From contig CAYMAI010000002.1 of the NCBI GenBank assembly GCA_964388445.1, positions 124,001 through 188,000 on the forward strand: a stretch of DNA of 64,000 nt. The letters are read 5' to 3'. A program made the translations under genes and the position numbers. The notes under the pieces were generated by a model. The model was given only the letters and a program-made list of their open reading frames with translations. It was not told the origin of the DNA and did no database searches. Positions 49,575-58,883 of the stretch are shown in pieces. The DNA comes from CAYMAI01 sp964388445. GTDB taxonomy: Bacteria > 4484-113 > JAGGVC01. Every line of letters starts with the position of its first letter. Position 1 is the stretch's first letter.

Positions 49575-51983
49575 TCAATCCGGATTTTCGGCGCCGAGCG
49601 GCGGCACCATTTTGCCAAGCAATTCTATCAGGAAACTGCGGGAGCCTTCGGGCGGCTCTCGAAGCGCGCTTCCGTCTCCGACCTCGCTCATCAACTCGGT
49701 GAACAGCGCTTTTCTTCGCCTTAGTATTTTAACGAGGTTCTCTTCTATCGTTCCCCTGCAAACGAGATGCCAGGCGTTTACGCACGACTTTTGGCCGTGT
49801 CTGTGGGCGCGCGCTATTCGCTGGGCGACGATTGCCGGATTGAACGGCAGGTCGAAGTTGACTACGATACTAGCCGCCTGCAAGTTGATTCCCGCGCTTC
49901 CGGCGTCGGTCGAGAGGAATATTTGCGCATCGCCCCGGTTGAATTCGTCGATGATTTTCGCGCGCTCGCGAGCGTTCATCGCGCCGTGCATATATCTATA
50001 TTCGAAACCCCAGCTTGCCAGTTCCCTTTTCAGGATTTCCGCCATTCGCGTCCATTGGGTGAAAATTATCGCCTGCCGTTTCATTTCGCCGGCTTGTTCG
50101 CTGAGCAGCACTTTGAGTTCGCGAAGTTTCGCGCTTTGCTTTTGTTCCGGAAAAAGCATTTCGGGCGTATCGCATACTTCCCGAAGCCGCTGCACCGTCG
50201 TCATAGCGCTGTCCCGCTTCACTTTGTCCCATTCTTCGCTCGACAGAAACTCGGCGATTCTCGCTTCGAGGTCGCGATAGATTTTCCACTGCTCGGTTTC
50301 GAGTTCGAGCCACCAGTAGCTTTCGATCAATTCCGGAAGTTCCGTAAGCGTTTCCTCGCGCGTGCGGCGCAGGCTGACGCCGCTTATCCGCCTGCTCGCC
50401 TCGCGCAAATGCTGATAGCCCGCGATTCCGCCGAATTTGTCATAGACCGTATACCTGCGCCGGACGTCCAATGGATTTTCGCCAAGAACGCTTTTGTCCA
50501 CGAATTGAAGCACGCTGTATAACTCCATAAGCTCGTTTTCGAGCGGCGTGCCGGTCAATACGAAGCGATAGCGCGCCGGCATTTCGACAATCGCCTGATG
50601 GGTTTTGCTCTGCCAGTTCTTAATGCGCTGCGCTTCGTCCAGAATAATCGCGTCCGGCTTCATTTCTGCAATATACTTTTCGTCGCGGAAGGACAGCTCG
50701 TAGTTCAAAATGAATATTTGAGGCAATTTTTCGGCCGGGAATTTATCGAGCGTATATCTCGATTGCGCCGCGCCTCGATATATCGCCACACGCGCGGTTT
50801 GGTCGCCTTCGACGACTACCGGCGAAAGCTCGGTGAATCTCTCGATTTCGTTTTTCCATTGGTATTTAAGCGACGCCGGGCAAATGATAATCGCCCGCTT
50901 GAGTCCTCCACGCGCCGCGAGAATGCGAAGCGCGGCAATCGCCTGTACGCTTTTGCCTAGACCCATGTCGTCGGCGAGCATCGCCCTGCCCGTGTGTGCC
51001 AAGTGGCGGACGCCGGCTTTTTGGTATGAATACAATTCCGCCGAGGTGCAATCCGCCAGGTCCTTTTCCTTTACGGCAAATTCCGGAACGGAAATCGAAC
51101 GAACGGCTTTGTCGCCGTTATCTTTTACCTGAACCGGCTTCGAAACCAAAAATTCGTGCCTCGGCGGCTCGACGCCGGATATTAAGCAAGACCTTCTGGC
51201 ATTATGCAATGCGCCATCGAGTACGAAAGTTTTGCAACCCGCGGCGGCAAGTTTGTTTACGATGCCGAAAAGCGACGCCGCTTCTTTCAAAATCCTGCGT
51301 GCGCCGGGCTTGCCGCTCCGCTCCGTAAATTCCCAAACCTCAAGCTCCGGTTCGACGATTTCCCGATATTCGCCGAGCAGGAATTTAGGATGAAAGTATG
51401 CCTCTATCTGATACTTGAAATATGCCGATGGATGAAATGCTGCGGTAGTTCTAGCCAGTTTTTCAAAAGGTTTTGAAAACGATTTTTCGTGAACTACAAG
51501 GCCGCTTGCGTCGCGGATGCGCTCGCCGAATTCCCAAAGTCTTTCCGGCTCTGCCAGCGCGCCGTCGTCGCCGCAAAACGACCTCAAAATAGCGCCGATT
51601 CTGGGCGTAGTCCTGTCCGACTTTTTTCCTGCGAATATCTTCACCGCGCCGTGGCGGATATCGGACATTTTCGCTTTCGCCGCGCCGGGCGGGATTATCG
51701 ATTTTTGCGCCGGCTGCGGTTCGCCGGATAAAACCACCGTGTGAATTTCGAGATACTTGTTGTATCTGTCAACCGCGAGTTCCGTAACGGGAATGGGCGG
51801 AATGATACTTCGAAGTTCGCTCAATAGAAACGGAAACTGCGCCGGATCGCTCATCGCCCGGTATTTGTTGAAATACCTGCGGATTATATTTTGCGCAGGT
51901 CGCGGCAGGTCGCGCGTGTTTCCGCGGAAAATGATGCTCGTTCCGTATTTGCCGCCTACCGTGATTTCGGGACCGTACGCCAC
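49575..51983 (-). CDS. SNF2-family helicase-like ATPase
   Basis: An 802-residue DNA-dependent ATPase of the Swi2/Snf2 (HepA-like) superfamily. Residues of about 1-310 are an N-terminal domain without clear similarity. The motor has motif I ADDMGLGKSVQAI with Lys344, motif II DEAQ (Asp449), TGTPLENEL, and the C-terminal RecA lobe with IFTQWTRM, FLSTDAGSAGINLQAA, and the arginine-finger motif VAQRIARAHRHGQ. Bacterial members remodel DNA- or RNA-polymerase complexes or act in defence islands; no defence genes are next to it. The GTG start lies 6 nt after a TGaTATACT box. Confidence 0.9.
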   Translation of the reverse strand: MAYGPEITVGGKYGTSIIFRGNTRDLPRPAQNIIRRYFNKYRAMSDPAQFPFLLSELRSIIPPIPVTELAVDRYNKYLEIHTVVLSGEPQPAQKSIIPPGAAKAKMSDIRHGAVKIFAGKKSDRTTPRIGAILRSFCGDDGALAEPERLWEFGERIRDASGLVVHEKSFSKPFEKLARTTAAFHPSAYFKYQIEAYFHPKFLLGEYREIVEPELEVWEFTERSGKPGARRILKEAASLFGIVNKLAAAGCKTFVLDGALHNARRSCLISGVEPPRHEFLVSKPVQVKDNGDKAVRSISVPEFAVKEKDLADCTSAELYSYQKAGVRHLAHTGRAMLADDMGLGKSVQAIAALRILAARGGLKRAIIICPASLKYQWKNEIERFTELSPVVVEGDQTARVAIYRGAAQSRYTLDKFPAEKLPQIFILNYELSFRDEKYIAEMKPDAIILDEAQRIKNWQSKTHQAIVEMPARYRFVLTGTPLENELMELYSVLQFVDKSVLGENPLDVRRRYTVYDKFGGIAGYQHLREASRRISGVSLRRTREETLTELPELIESYWWLELETEQWKIYRDLEARIAEFLSSEEWDKVKRDSAMTTVQRLREVCDTPEMLFPEQKQSAKLRELKVLLSEQAGEMKRQAIIFTQWTRMAEILKRELASWGFEYRYMHGAMNARERAKIIDEFNRGDAQIFLSTDAGSAGINLQAASIVVNFDLPFNPAIVAQRIARAHRHGQKSCVNAWHLVCRGTIEENLVKILRRRKALFTELMSEVGDGSALREPPEGSRSFLIELLGKMVPPLGAENPD

Positions 51984-51989
51984 GCTGGG

Positions 51990-51998
51990 AGTATATCA
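51990..51998 (-). promoter_or_regulatory. Extended -10, leaderless-type, for the SNF2 gene
   Basis: TGaTATACT on the minus strand ends 6 nt before the GTG start at 51983; there is no Shine-Dalgarno. Confidence 0.55.
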
Positions 51999-52043
51999 AT
52001 CAGCGCCGCCATTCCTACGGCCGGCGAAGAAAACGCGAGCTTG

Positions 52044-52072
52044 AAAAAAGGGCGGGACAATTGCCCCGCCCT
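52044..52072 (-). terminator. Rho-independent terminator of gdhA
   Basis: On the minus strand an 8-bp stem AGGGCGGG / CCCGCCCT with an 8-nt loop is followed by six T residues. It lies about 30 nt after the gdhA stop. Confidence 0.9.
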
Positions 52073-52101
52073 GTGATGCATCTCAATCGGGATATAAGCG
52101 C

Positions 52102-53442
52102 CTAAACGACGCCCTGCGCAAGCATCGCGTCTGCGACCTTTAGGAAGCCCGCTATGTTAGCGCCGTTAACGTAGTTGCCCGGCGTGCCGTAATCCTCGGC
52201 GGTTGTCACGCAGGCTTTGTGGATTTTCTGCATGATTTCGTGCAGCTTGGAGTCCACTTCTTCGCGCGTCCAGCCATACCGAAGGCTGTTCTGGCTCATT
52301 TCGAGACCGGATGTAGCCACGCCGCCGGCGTTCGCCGCCTTGCCGGGGCCGTAAAGGATTTTTTCGCGAACGAAGACTTCAACGCCCTCCGGCACCGTTG
52401 GCATGTTCGCGCCTTCGCTGACGACGTAAACGCCGTTGGCAACCAGCGCGCGCGCATCGTCCTCGCTGATTTCGTTTTGAGTAGCGCTGGGAAATGCGCA
52501 CTGCGCGCCGCTCACGCGCCAAATGCCCACGCCGTCGTGATATTCGCAGCCGTATTTGTCGGCGTAATCTTTGATTCTGCCGCGCTTCACGTTTTTAAGG
52601 TCCATGACGTACGCCAGCTTTTCCGCGTCGATGCCGTCGCGGTCCACGATGAAACCGCTGGAATCCGAAAGCGTGATGCACTTGCCGCCAAGGTGGTTCA
52701 CCTTTTCGATGGTGTATTGGGCGACGTTGCCGCTGCCTGACACGAGGCAAATCTTGTCTTTGAGCGAATCGCCGCGGGTCTTGAGCATTTCGTCGGCGAA
52801 GTACACGGCGCCATAACCGGTAGCTTCCGGACGAATAAGACTTCCGCCCCAGCTTAAGCCTTTGCCCGTCAGCACTCCGGTGAATTCGTTGCGAAGCTTT
52901 TTGTACTGCCCGAACAGATAGCCGATTTCGCGGCCGCCGACTCCGATATCGCCGGCAGGAACGTCCGTGTCGGGGCCGATGTGCCTGTAAAGCTCGCTCA
53001 TGAAACTTTGGCAAAAACGCATTACTTCCATGTCGCTCTTGCCTTTCGGATCGAAGTCGCTTCCGCCTTTTCCGCCGCCCATCGGGAGCGTGGTTAGCGA
53101 ATTCTTGAACACCTGCTCGAAGGCGAGAAACTTGAGGATGTTAAGGCTGACGCTCGGATGAAACCGGAGGCCGCCTTTGTACGGGCCGATCGCGCTGTTC
53201 ATTTCGATTCTGAAGCCGCGGTTGACCCGCACTTGGCCCGAATCGTCAACCCAAGGGACGCGGAACAAAATCACGCGCTCCGGCTCGCAAATCCTTTCCA
53301 GAATGCGCGCCTCCCTGTACTCCGGATGCCTGTCCAGAACAGGCATTACGGACTCGACGACTTCCTGCACCGCTTGATGAAAAATGTTCTCGTGCGGGTC
53401 GCGAGCCTTTACCCTTTCCATAAACTCCTGAACCGAGGTCAT
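52102..53442 (-). CDS. gdhA: Glutamate dehydrogenase (hexameric, NADP-type)
   Basis: Converts 2-oxoglutarate, ammonium and NAD(P)H to glutamate. The 446-residue protein is the size of the short hexameric class. Marker motifs: VMPVLDRHPEYREARILERICEPERVILFRVPW, GPYKGGLRFHPSV, LTTLPMGGGKGGSDFDPKGKSD, VPAGDIGVGGREIGYLFGQYK, and the Rossmann part with VSGSGNVAQYTIEKV and NEISEDDARALVANG. It is closest to the NADP-linked assimilatory type by the phrase spacing. The ATG at 53442 follows GGGAG. A clear terminator ends the unit. Confidence 0.95.
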   Translation of the reverse strand: MTSVQEFMERVKARDPHENIFHQAVQEVVESVMPVLDRHPEYREARILERICEPERVILFRVPWVDDSGQVRVNRGFRIEMNSAIGPYKGGLRFHPSVSLNILKFLAFEQVFKNSLTTLPMGGGKGGSDFDPKGKSDMEVMRFCQSFMSELYRHIGPDTDVPAGDIGVGGREIGYLFGQYKKLRNEFTGVLTGKGLSWGGSLIRPEATGYGAVYFADEMLKTRGDSLKDKICLVSGSGNVAQYTIEKVNHLGGKCITLSDSSGFIVDRDGIDAEKLAYVMDLKNVKRGRIKDYADKYGCEYHDGVGIWRVSGAQCAFPSATQNEISEDDARALVANGVYVVSEGANMPTVPEGVEVFVREKILYGPGKAANAGGVATSGLEMSQNSLRYGWTREEVDSKLHEIMQKIHKACVTTAEDYGTPGNYVNGANIAGFLKVADAMLAQGVV

Positions 53443-53721
53443 GCGAAACTCCCTGTAAAGTAAACTTATCCGCATAGAAAGTGGCCGGAACGCGACATGC
53501 AAGCCCCCAAAGCCTCCCTGCACCTGCCGGCGTGCGGACGTCAAAAGTTTATCACCGGAATCCCGCAAATCCGCGTTGAATGCAGCTAGCTAAATATGTT
53601 CATGCAATCACAAGAGGAGGCGATTCGACTCGATTTACGGCCGTCGGTCGAAAGACGTTTCGATTTGGTTTTTTCCGTTAAAAGGGCTAAAATCCCCGTC
53701 CCGCTTTGCGGAGAGGATCGA

Positions 53722-55329
53722 ATGGAGACTGCAATGTCATTGGAAGCACGCTCGTTCATAGACGGAATCACCGGGAAACTGCGCGAAATCGAATCCGGTT
53801 CGGCAAAAACCTGGTGGAACCTCGCGCTCACCGGCGAGGAAAAATACCAAAAAGAAACCGTCGAATGGCAAATGAAAAACCACGCGCTTTTTCACGATCG
53901 CGAAGGATTCGAAAAGGCGAAAACTTTGAGAAACGACGGAATATCCGACCCTGTTCTCGCTCGCGAATTAGAACTGCTTTATATGTCATTCCTTTCGTGC
54001 CAGCAGGATGAAAAAATCGCAGAGGAAGTCGCGACGCTCGAAGCGGAACTCGAAGGCGACTATGCGGGTTTTCGCGGCGAAATCGACGGGAAAAAAGTAT
54101 CCAACAACGAAATAAAGGAAATTCTAAAAAACAGCTCGAATTCGGACGTTTCCAAAAAAGCCTGGGAAGCCAGCAAGGCAATAGGCCCGGAAGTAAGCGA
54201 AAAGGTTGTCAAACTCGCCAAACTCAGAAACGGAATTGCGCGGGACTTGGGCTATCGAGATTACTATGCCTACAGCCTGGAATTGCAGGAAATCGACGAA
54301 ACGGAGCTGTTTTCCATATTGGGCAGGCTGGACGAATTAACGAGAGAGCCCTTTGCAAGGCTGAAAGCCGTCGTGGATTCGAAGCTTGCGGCGAAATTCG
54401 GTATCTCGCCGGACGAAATCCGGCCTTGGCACTATCACGACCCGTTCTTTCAGGAAGCGCCGCCGCTATTCGACACGGATTTCGACGCATACTTTAAAAG
54501 CGCAGACATCGAAGCTTTGACGGTGGATTCGTTCGACCGTGTCGGGATGGATATAAGGCCCGTGCTGAAAACCAGCGACCTTTACGAGCGTGAAAACAAG
54601 AATCAACATGCGTTCTGTTTGATGGTCGGACGCGAAAAAGACGTGCGCGTTCTATGCAACGTCCGCAAGAATCACAATTGGATGGGCACGATGCTTCACG
54701 AATTCGGCCATGCCGTTTACGATTGGTATCAGGACAGGGACTTGCCCTATTTGCTAATCGGGCCGGCGCATACGAATTCGACAGAGGCGATAGCGATGCT
54801 ATTCGGCAGACTGAACAGCGATGCCGACTGGCTTCGCGAGGTCTTGGGGATGGACGCGGCGGAAGCCGAAACGCTGCGAAAGGAAATCGGCGCGCAGCTT
54901 AGGCTGTCCATGCTCACATTCGTCAGATGGATGCTCGTGATGACGAGTTTCGAAAAGGCGATGTATGCCGATCCCGAAGCGGATTTGAACAATATTTGGT
55001 GGAATCTCGCAGAAAAACACCAAATGCAAACGAGGCCCGAAGGCAGAAATATGCCGGATTGGGCGACAAAACTGCACGTTGCCTTGGCGCCCGTGTATTA
55101 CCACAACTATATGCTCGGCGAAATGACCGCAAGCCAGCTTCAGTCGCACATCGAAAACAAACTTGGCGGCGGAAGGCCGCTGATTTCGGTTCCGGAAAGC
55201 GGAAAATTCCTTATCGAAAAGCTGTTTCGCGAAGGCAAAAAGCGGCCTTGGAACGGCGCTTTGGAGTTTTGCACGGGCGAAAAGCTGAAGCCGGAATACT
55301 TTGTCGAGCAGTACGTAAAGGGAGACTAG
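53722..55329 (+). CDS. Zinc metallopeptidase, M2/M3-like gluzincin
   Basis: A 535-residue cytoplasmic peptidase with no signal peptide. The active-site motif is His326-Glu-Phe-Gly-His330 in MLHEFGHAVYDWYQDRDLPYLL, and the third ligand Glu follows 24 residues later in TNSTEAIAMLF. Spacing and the DLP element resemble family M2 (angiotensin-converting-enzyme-like) more than thimet/oligoendopeptidase M3. The N-terminal helical part (KTWWNLALTGEEKYQKETVEW) is the lid region. It probably cuts short peptides. ATG 53722 follows GGAGAGGA; a longer open frame upstream is not needed. Confidence 0.85.
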   Translation: METAMSLEARSFIDGITGKLREIESGSAKTWWNLALTGEEKYQKETVEWQMKNHALFHDREGFEKAKTLRNDGISDPVLARELELLYMSFLSCQQDEKIAEEVATLEAELEGDYAGFRGEIDGKKVSNNEIKEILKNSSNSDVSKKAWEASKAIGPEVSEKVVKLAKLRNGIARDLGYRDYYAYSLELQEIDETELFSILGRLDELTREPFARLKAVVDSKLAAKFGISPDEIRPWHYHDPFFQEAPPLFDTDFDAYFKSADIEALTVDSFDRVGMDIRPVLKTSDLYERENKNQHAFCLMVGREKDVRVLCNVRKNHNWMGTMLHEFGHAVYDWYQDRDLPYLLIGPAHTNSTEAIAMLFGRLNSDADWLREVLGMDAAEAETLRKEIGAQLRLSMLTFVRWMLVMTSFEKAMYADPEADLNNIWWNLAEKHQMQTRPEGRNMPDWATKLHVALAPVYYHNYMLGEMTASQLQSHIENKLGGGRPLISVPESGKFLIEKLFREGKKRPWNGALEFCTGEKLKPEYFVEQYVKGD

Positions 55330-55367
55330 GAAAGTCCGATTCGAAAGCGGGGCCGATGCGGTTGATA

Positions 55368-55373
55368 TATAAT
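55368..55373 (+). promoter_or_regulatory. -10 box upstream of the cyclase-AAA-TPR gene
   Basis: TATAAT in the 66-nt gap after the peptidase gene, about 22 nt before the TTG start with GGAGG site. Confidence 0.45.
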
Positions 55374-55395
55374 CCGCTTCGCCACCGGAGGATTT

Positions 55396-58300
55396 TTGAC
55401 GGATTTCGACCTTTCAAGCGGATTCGACGAGCTTTTGAGCGGCCTTGCCGAGATTTCGAGCAGCACCGCCGGTTCCGTCGCGGAAGACCAGATAACTCAG
55501 CTCGAAATCGGCGAGGTGCGCAACTGCGCCGTCCTGTTCGCGGACATCAAAGGATTTACCGCCCTGAGTGAAAAGCTGCGCGCAGAAGAAGTGAAACTCA
55601 TCATCGACCACACTTTCAAAATCCTTACGCAAGAAATCAAGCGGTTCAACGGCCTCGTGGATAAGTACATCGGCGACTGCGTAATGGCCGTTTTCGGAAG
55701 CGAAGTTTCGGGCGAAAACGACAGCGAAATGGCGGTGCGCGCCGGGCTTGCGATGCTCGACAGGATTCGCCAAATAAACACGCTGATGAAAGCCAAGGGA
55801 ATCGAACTCGGAATGCGCGTCGGCGTGAATTACGGCGACGTGGTTTACGGCACGGTTGGCGAAGGGCGCGAAAAAGACACTACCGTGATGGGCGACACGG
55901 TCAATACCGCGCAAAGAATGGAATCGAACGCGCCCGTCAATTCGGTGCTTATAACTGGAGGAACCAAAAAATATCTCGGAGACATTTTCACCTATAAAGA
56001 CCTCGAACCGATTTTGGTGAAAAACAAGGCCGAGCCAGTGCCCGTCGCGGTGGTCACCGGCGTCAATCACGGGGCGCGTGAAAGGTGGCATCGCACTTAC
56101 ATCACGGGGAGAACGCGCTTCGCCGGCCGTGGACAAGAATTGGATGCGCTTTTATCCGCCGCCGCTGGCGCCGCGAAAGGCGACGGCGGAAACCGGATGT
56201 TTTTAATCGAAGGCGTTCCGGGCATCGGGAAAAGCCGGCTAATTTACGAATTCATAAAAAAGCTGAAAACGGATTCCGGCATTGAAAACTCCGTAATCAA
56301 AACTGTAAATCCCAGTTACGGTACGCGCCCGTATTTTGCGGTCAACGATTTTTTGCGGCAATACTTCGGAATTTCCGAATCCGATCCACAAGACGAGGCG
56401 AAACGAAAATTCGAGACCGGACTAGGTAGGCTCGCCGCTACAAGCTCGGAACCCGAAAAGCTGAAAAGCGCGCTGCCGATAATGGGCAGTATTTACGGTT
56501 TCGAATATGCCGACGAGCGATTGAAATTGGACTCCGCAAGCCTCGAAGCCGAAAGGCGTGTTTCGATAAAATCGGTCTTTGAAGCGCTCGCACAGGCATT
56601 CGCCGACGCGGAGAACGGCGGGCCCCTGGTGTTGATTTCCGACGATATTCAGTGGTCCGACGACGGCTCGCATTCCGCGCTTGTGCAAATCGCGGCCGAA
56701 GTGAAGGCGAAACTGCCCGTAGTCGTAATCCAGCTGTGCCGCTCGGATTTCGAAGTGCCGGACGAATTGGTGGCGTTTCCGAATTTGAATCGCATCGAAC
56801 TCGGCGCGCTATCCGAAGGACATTTCCGTGAAATACTCGGCAGTATGCTTCCGGGGCTTGAGGTGCCGGGAAAACTACTGAGGCAGTTTCTCGAAAGATC
56901 CCAAGGGAATCCGTTTTTCCTCGAGGAAATAGTAAACTTGTTCATCGAGCGAGGGATTTTCAAGGCGGACGGCACGTCTTGGAAAATTGCCGCGAAAATA
57001 GACCATTTGGAAGTGCCCGCAAGCGTAAATTCGATTATCCTCGCCCGCATAGACCGGCTTGACCGTGCATTGAAAGAAGTGCTTCAGAAGGCATGCGTAA
57101 TCGGAAGAGAGGTGCCGAGCGCGATATTGAATTTCGTGCTCGCTCGAACGACCGCGGGATACGATCCGGAGCAAACGCCGCAGCTTCTTGCCGCGCTTAC
57201 GGAGAGGCAAATGCTTTTCAAATCGGGGAAAGCCGAAAGCGAAGAAGAAGCGGTTTACGTTTTCAAAAATGCGCTTATACAAGAAGTCGCTTACGGAACT
57301 CTGCTGCGAACGAACAAACGAACGCTGCACAAAATCACGGCGAAGGCAATAGAATCCGAATTTGCCGGGAAACTTGACGATTATTTAAGCATTCTCGGCT
57401 TTCACTGTGAATATGCCGAAGATTTCAAAAAGGCCGTTGATTATTACGAGCGGGCTGCCGAGGGATTTACGAAATTGAGCAGATTCGCCGAAGCCAAAAA
57501 GTCATACGCGAGCGCGCTATTTTCGCTGGCGAAACTGCCTCCGGGCGAAGAAAAAGCGAAAAAAGAAATCGAAATCACGCTATCGATGCTCGATTGCTGC
57601 AATTCGCTTGGGCTTTACCGGGAAGGGTTGGAGGCGGCGGCACGGATTTTGGATGTTGTCGAAAGTACCGGCGGCAAACGAAACCTTGCGCGCATACACC
57701 GAATTCTCGGCGTATTCGCCGCCAATCTTGGCAATATTCAAACCGGTCTCGAACATCAAGAAAAGGCGCGTGCGCTTTTCGAAGAACTGGGCGATGAAAA
57801 AACTCTCGCCAGAATTCTTCTTACGCTGGGACTGATCGAGCTTCGAAGAAACGACAAAGCCGCCGCTGAATCCCGACTTTCCGAAGCGCTCGTCGCGTCG
57901 AAAAAAGGTGGCGACAAAGTGCTCGAAGAAAGCGTTCACTTGAGCCTCGGTAGGCTCAAAATGAACGAAGGCGCGCTGCCCGAAGCAGAAGCGGCATATA
58001 AAACGGCGCTTGGAATAGCGGAAGAAATCGGCGACAGACTTGCGAAGGCGCGCTCGCTTTCGAACATCGGAATCATCGCCGCGATGCAAGGACGGTATGG
58101 CGATGCGACCGCCAATTACACGAGCGGACTGGAAATTTCAAGGGAACTTGGAAACGTCGCGGAAGAGGCGAACCTTTTATTGAATCTCGGTCTCGTCAGT
58201 TTCGAACAAGGGGATTTCGAAAGCGCGCTGAAATATGGTGTGGAAGCGAAGGCGCTGTATGCGGAAATGGGCAACGTCGAAATGGAGGGGATTGCCCTTG

Positions 58301-58677
58301 GCAACATGGGTCTCGCATTCGAGCATACGGGAAATCTGACCTCTGCGAAGGAATGCGCCAGTGAATCGCTCAAACGCGCCCGCGACGCCTCGAACGACCC
58401 CGAAATCGGCTTGAGAGAATCTTATTTGGCCAAATATGCTGTTTTCGAAGGCGAAAGGGAACAAGTTGCGCAATTGGAAAGGGCGCTCGGCGGTTTGGAA
58501 GCAATCGGAATTGCCGAATATTCGGCGGAAGCGCGATTGAATTACGCGCAGGCGCTTGCGCGCACGGGAAAGCTGGGCGAAGCGAAGTCGATGTTCGAAA
58601 GCGTCATTTCGATGGGCGGCGAAGGCACGCTTGCCGGCCTCGAACGAATCGCGCGAAAAGAACTGGAGCTGCTTTAG
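55396..58677 (+). CDS. Adenylate/guanylate cyclase-AAA ATPase-TPR regulator
   Basis: A 1093-residue multidomain cytoplasmic protein. A class III cyclase domain (about residues 40-215) has metal ligands Asp50 in LFADIKGFT and Asp94 in YIGDCVMAVFG, Lys90, and Asn170 and Arg174 in VNTAQRME; the residue after Asp94 is Cys instead of the usual Gly. Next is an AAA/STAND ATPase with Walker A Gly-Ile-Gly-Lys279-Ser and DDIQWSD as Walker B. A winged-helix-like region precedes at least ten TPR repeats (about 680-1090). The layout matches CyaA-type STAND regulators that sense by TPR and signal by cyclase. TTG start with GGAGG. Confidence 0.9.
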   Translation: MTDFDLSSGFDELLSGLAEISSSTAGSVAEDQITQLEIGEVRNCAVLFADIKGFTALSEKLRAEEVKLIIDHTFKILTQEIKRFNGLVDKYIGDCVMAVFGSEVSGENDSEMAVRAGLAMLDRIRQINTLMKAKGIELGMRVGVNYGDVVYGTVGEGREKDTTVMGDTVNTAQRMESNAPVNSVLITGGTKKYLGDIFTYKDLEPILVKNKAEPVPVAVVTGVNHGARERWHRTYITGRTRFAGRGQELDALLSAAAGAAKGDGGNRMFLIEGVPGIGKSRLIYEFIKKLKTDSGIENSVIKTVNPSYGTRPYFAVNDFLRQYFGISESDPQDEAKRKFETGLGRLAATSSEPEKLKSALPIMGSIYGFEYADERLKLDSASLEAERRVSIKSVFEALAQAFADAENGGPLVLISDDIQWSDDGSHSALVQIAAEVKAKLPVVVIQLCRSDFEVPDELVAFPNLNRIELGALSEGHFREILGSMLPGLEVPGKLLRQFLERSQGNPFFLEEIVNLFIERGIFKADGTSWKIAAKIDHLEVPASVNSIILARIDRLDRALKEVLQKACVIGREVPSAILNFVLARTTAGYDPEQTPQLLAALTERQMLFKSGKAESEEEAVYVFKNALIQEVAYGTLLRTNKRTLHKITAKAIESEFAGKLDDYLSILGFHCEYAEDFKKAVDYYERAAEGFTKLSRFAEAKKSYASALFSLAKLPPGEEKAKKEIEITLSMLDCCNSLGLYREGLEAAARILDVVESTGGKRNLARIHRILGVFAANLGNIQTGLEHQEKARALFEELGDEKTLARILLTLGLIELRRNDKAAAESRLSEALVASKKGGDKVLEESVHLSLGRLKMNEGALPEAEAAYKTALGIAEEIGDRLAKARSLSNIGIIAAMQGRYGDATANYTSGLEISRELGNVAEEANLLLNLGLVSFEQGDFESALKYGVEAKALYAEMGNVEMEGIALGNMGLAFEHTGNLTSAKECASESLKRARDASNDPEIGLRESYLAKYAVFEGEREQVAQLERALGGLEAIGIAEYSAEARLNYAQALARTGKLGEAKSMFESVISMGGEGTLAGLERIARKELELL

Positions 58678-58841
58678 GCAGTTATGCCCACAATTCCGCT
58701 GAAGATTTGTATCCAAGTGCTTTACGGATAGCCATATAACATCCGTTCAATCTGCATATGCTGCAAACTGCGATAGCGGTTGTCCAGATATATACAGGCT
58801 GAAAAATTTTGTTAAAACTAAAAGCGCAAATCCCTAATCTG

Positions 58842-58850
58842 TGGTATAAT
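58842..58850 (+). promoter_or_regulatory. Extended -10 promoter of the LPP20-like pair
   Basis: TGgTATAAT, the same string as before the vanW-like gene, about 33 nt before the ATG at 58884 with a GGAGG site. Here the transcript has a normal leader. Confidence 0.6.
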
Positions 58851-58883
58851 CTCGTTCCATCTTTTGTGGGTCTGGAGGAAAGA

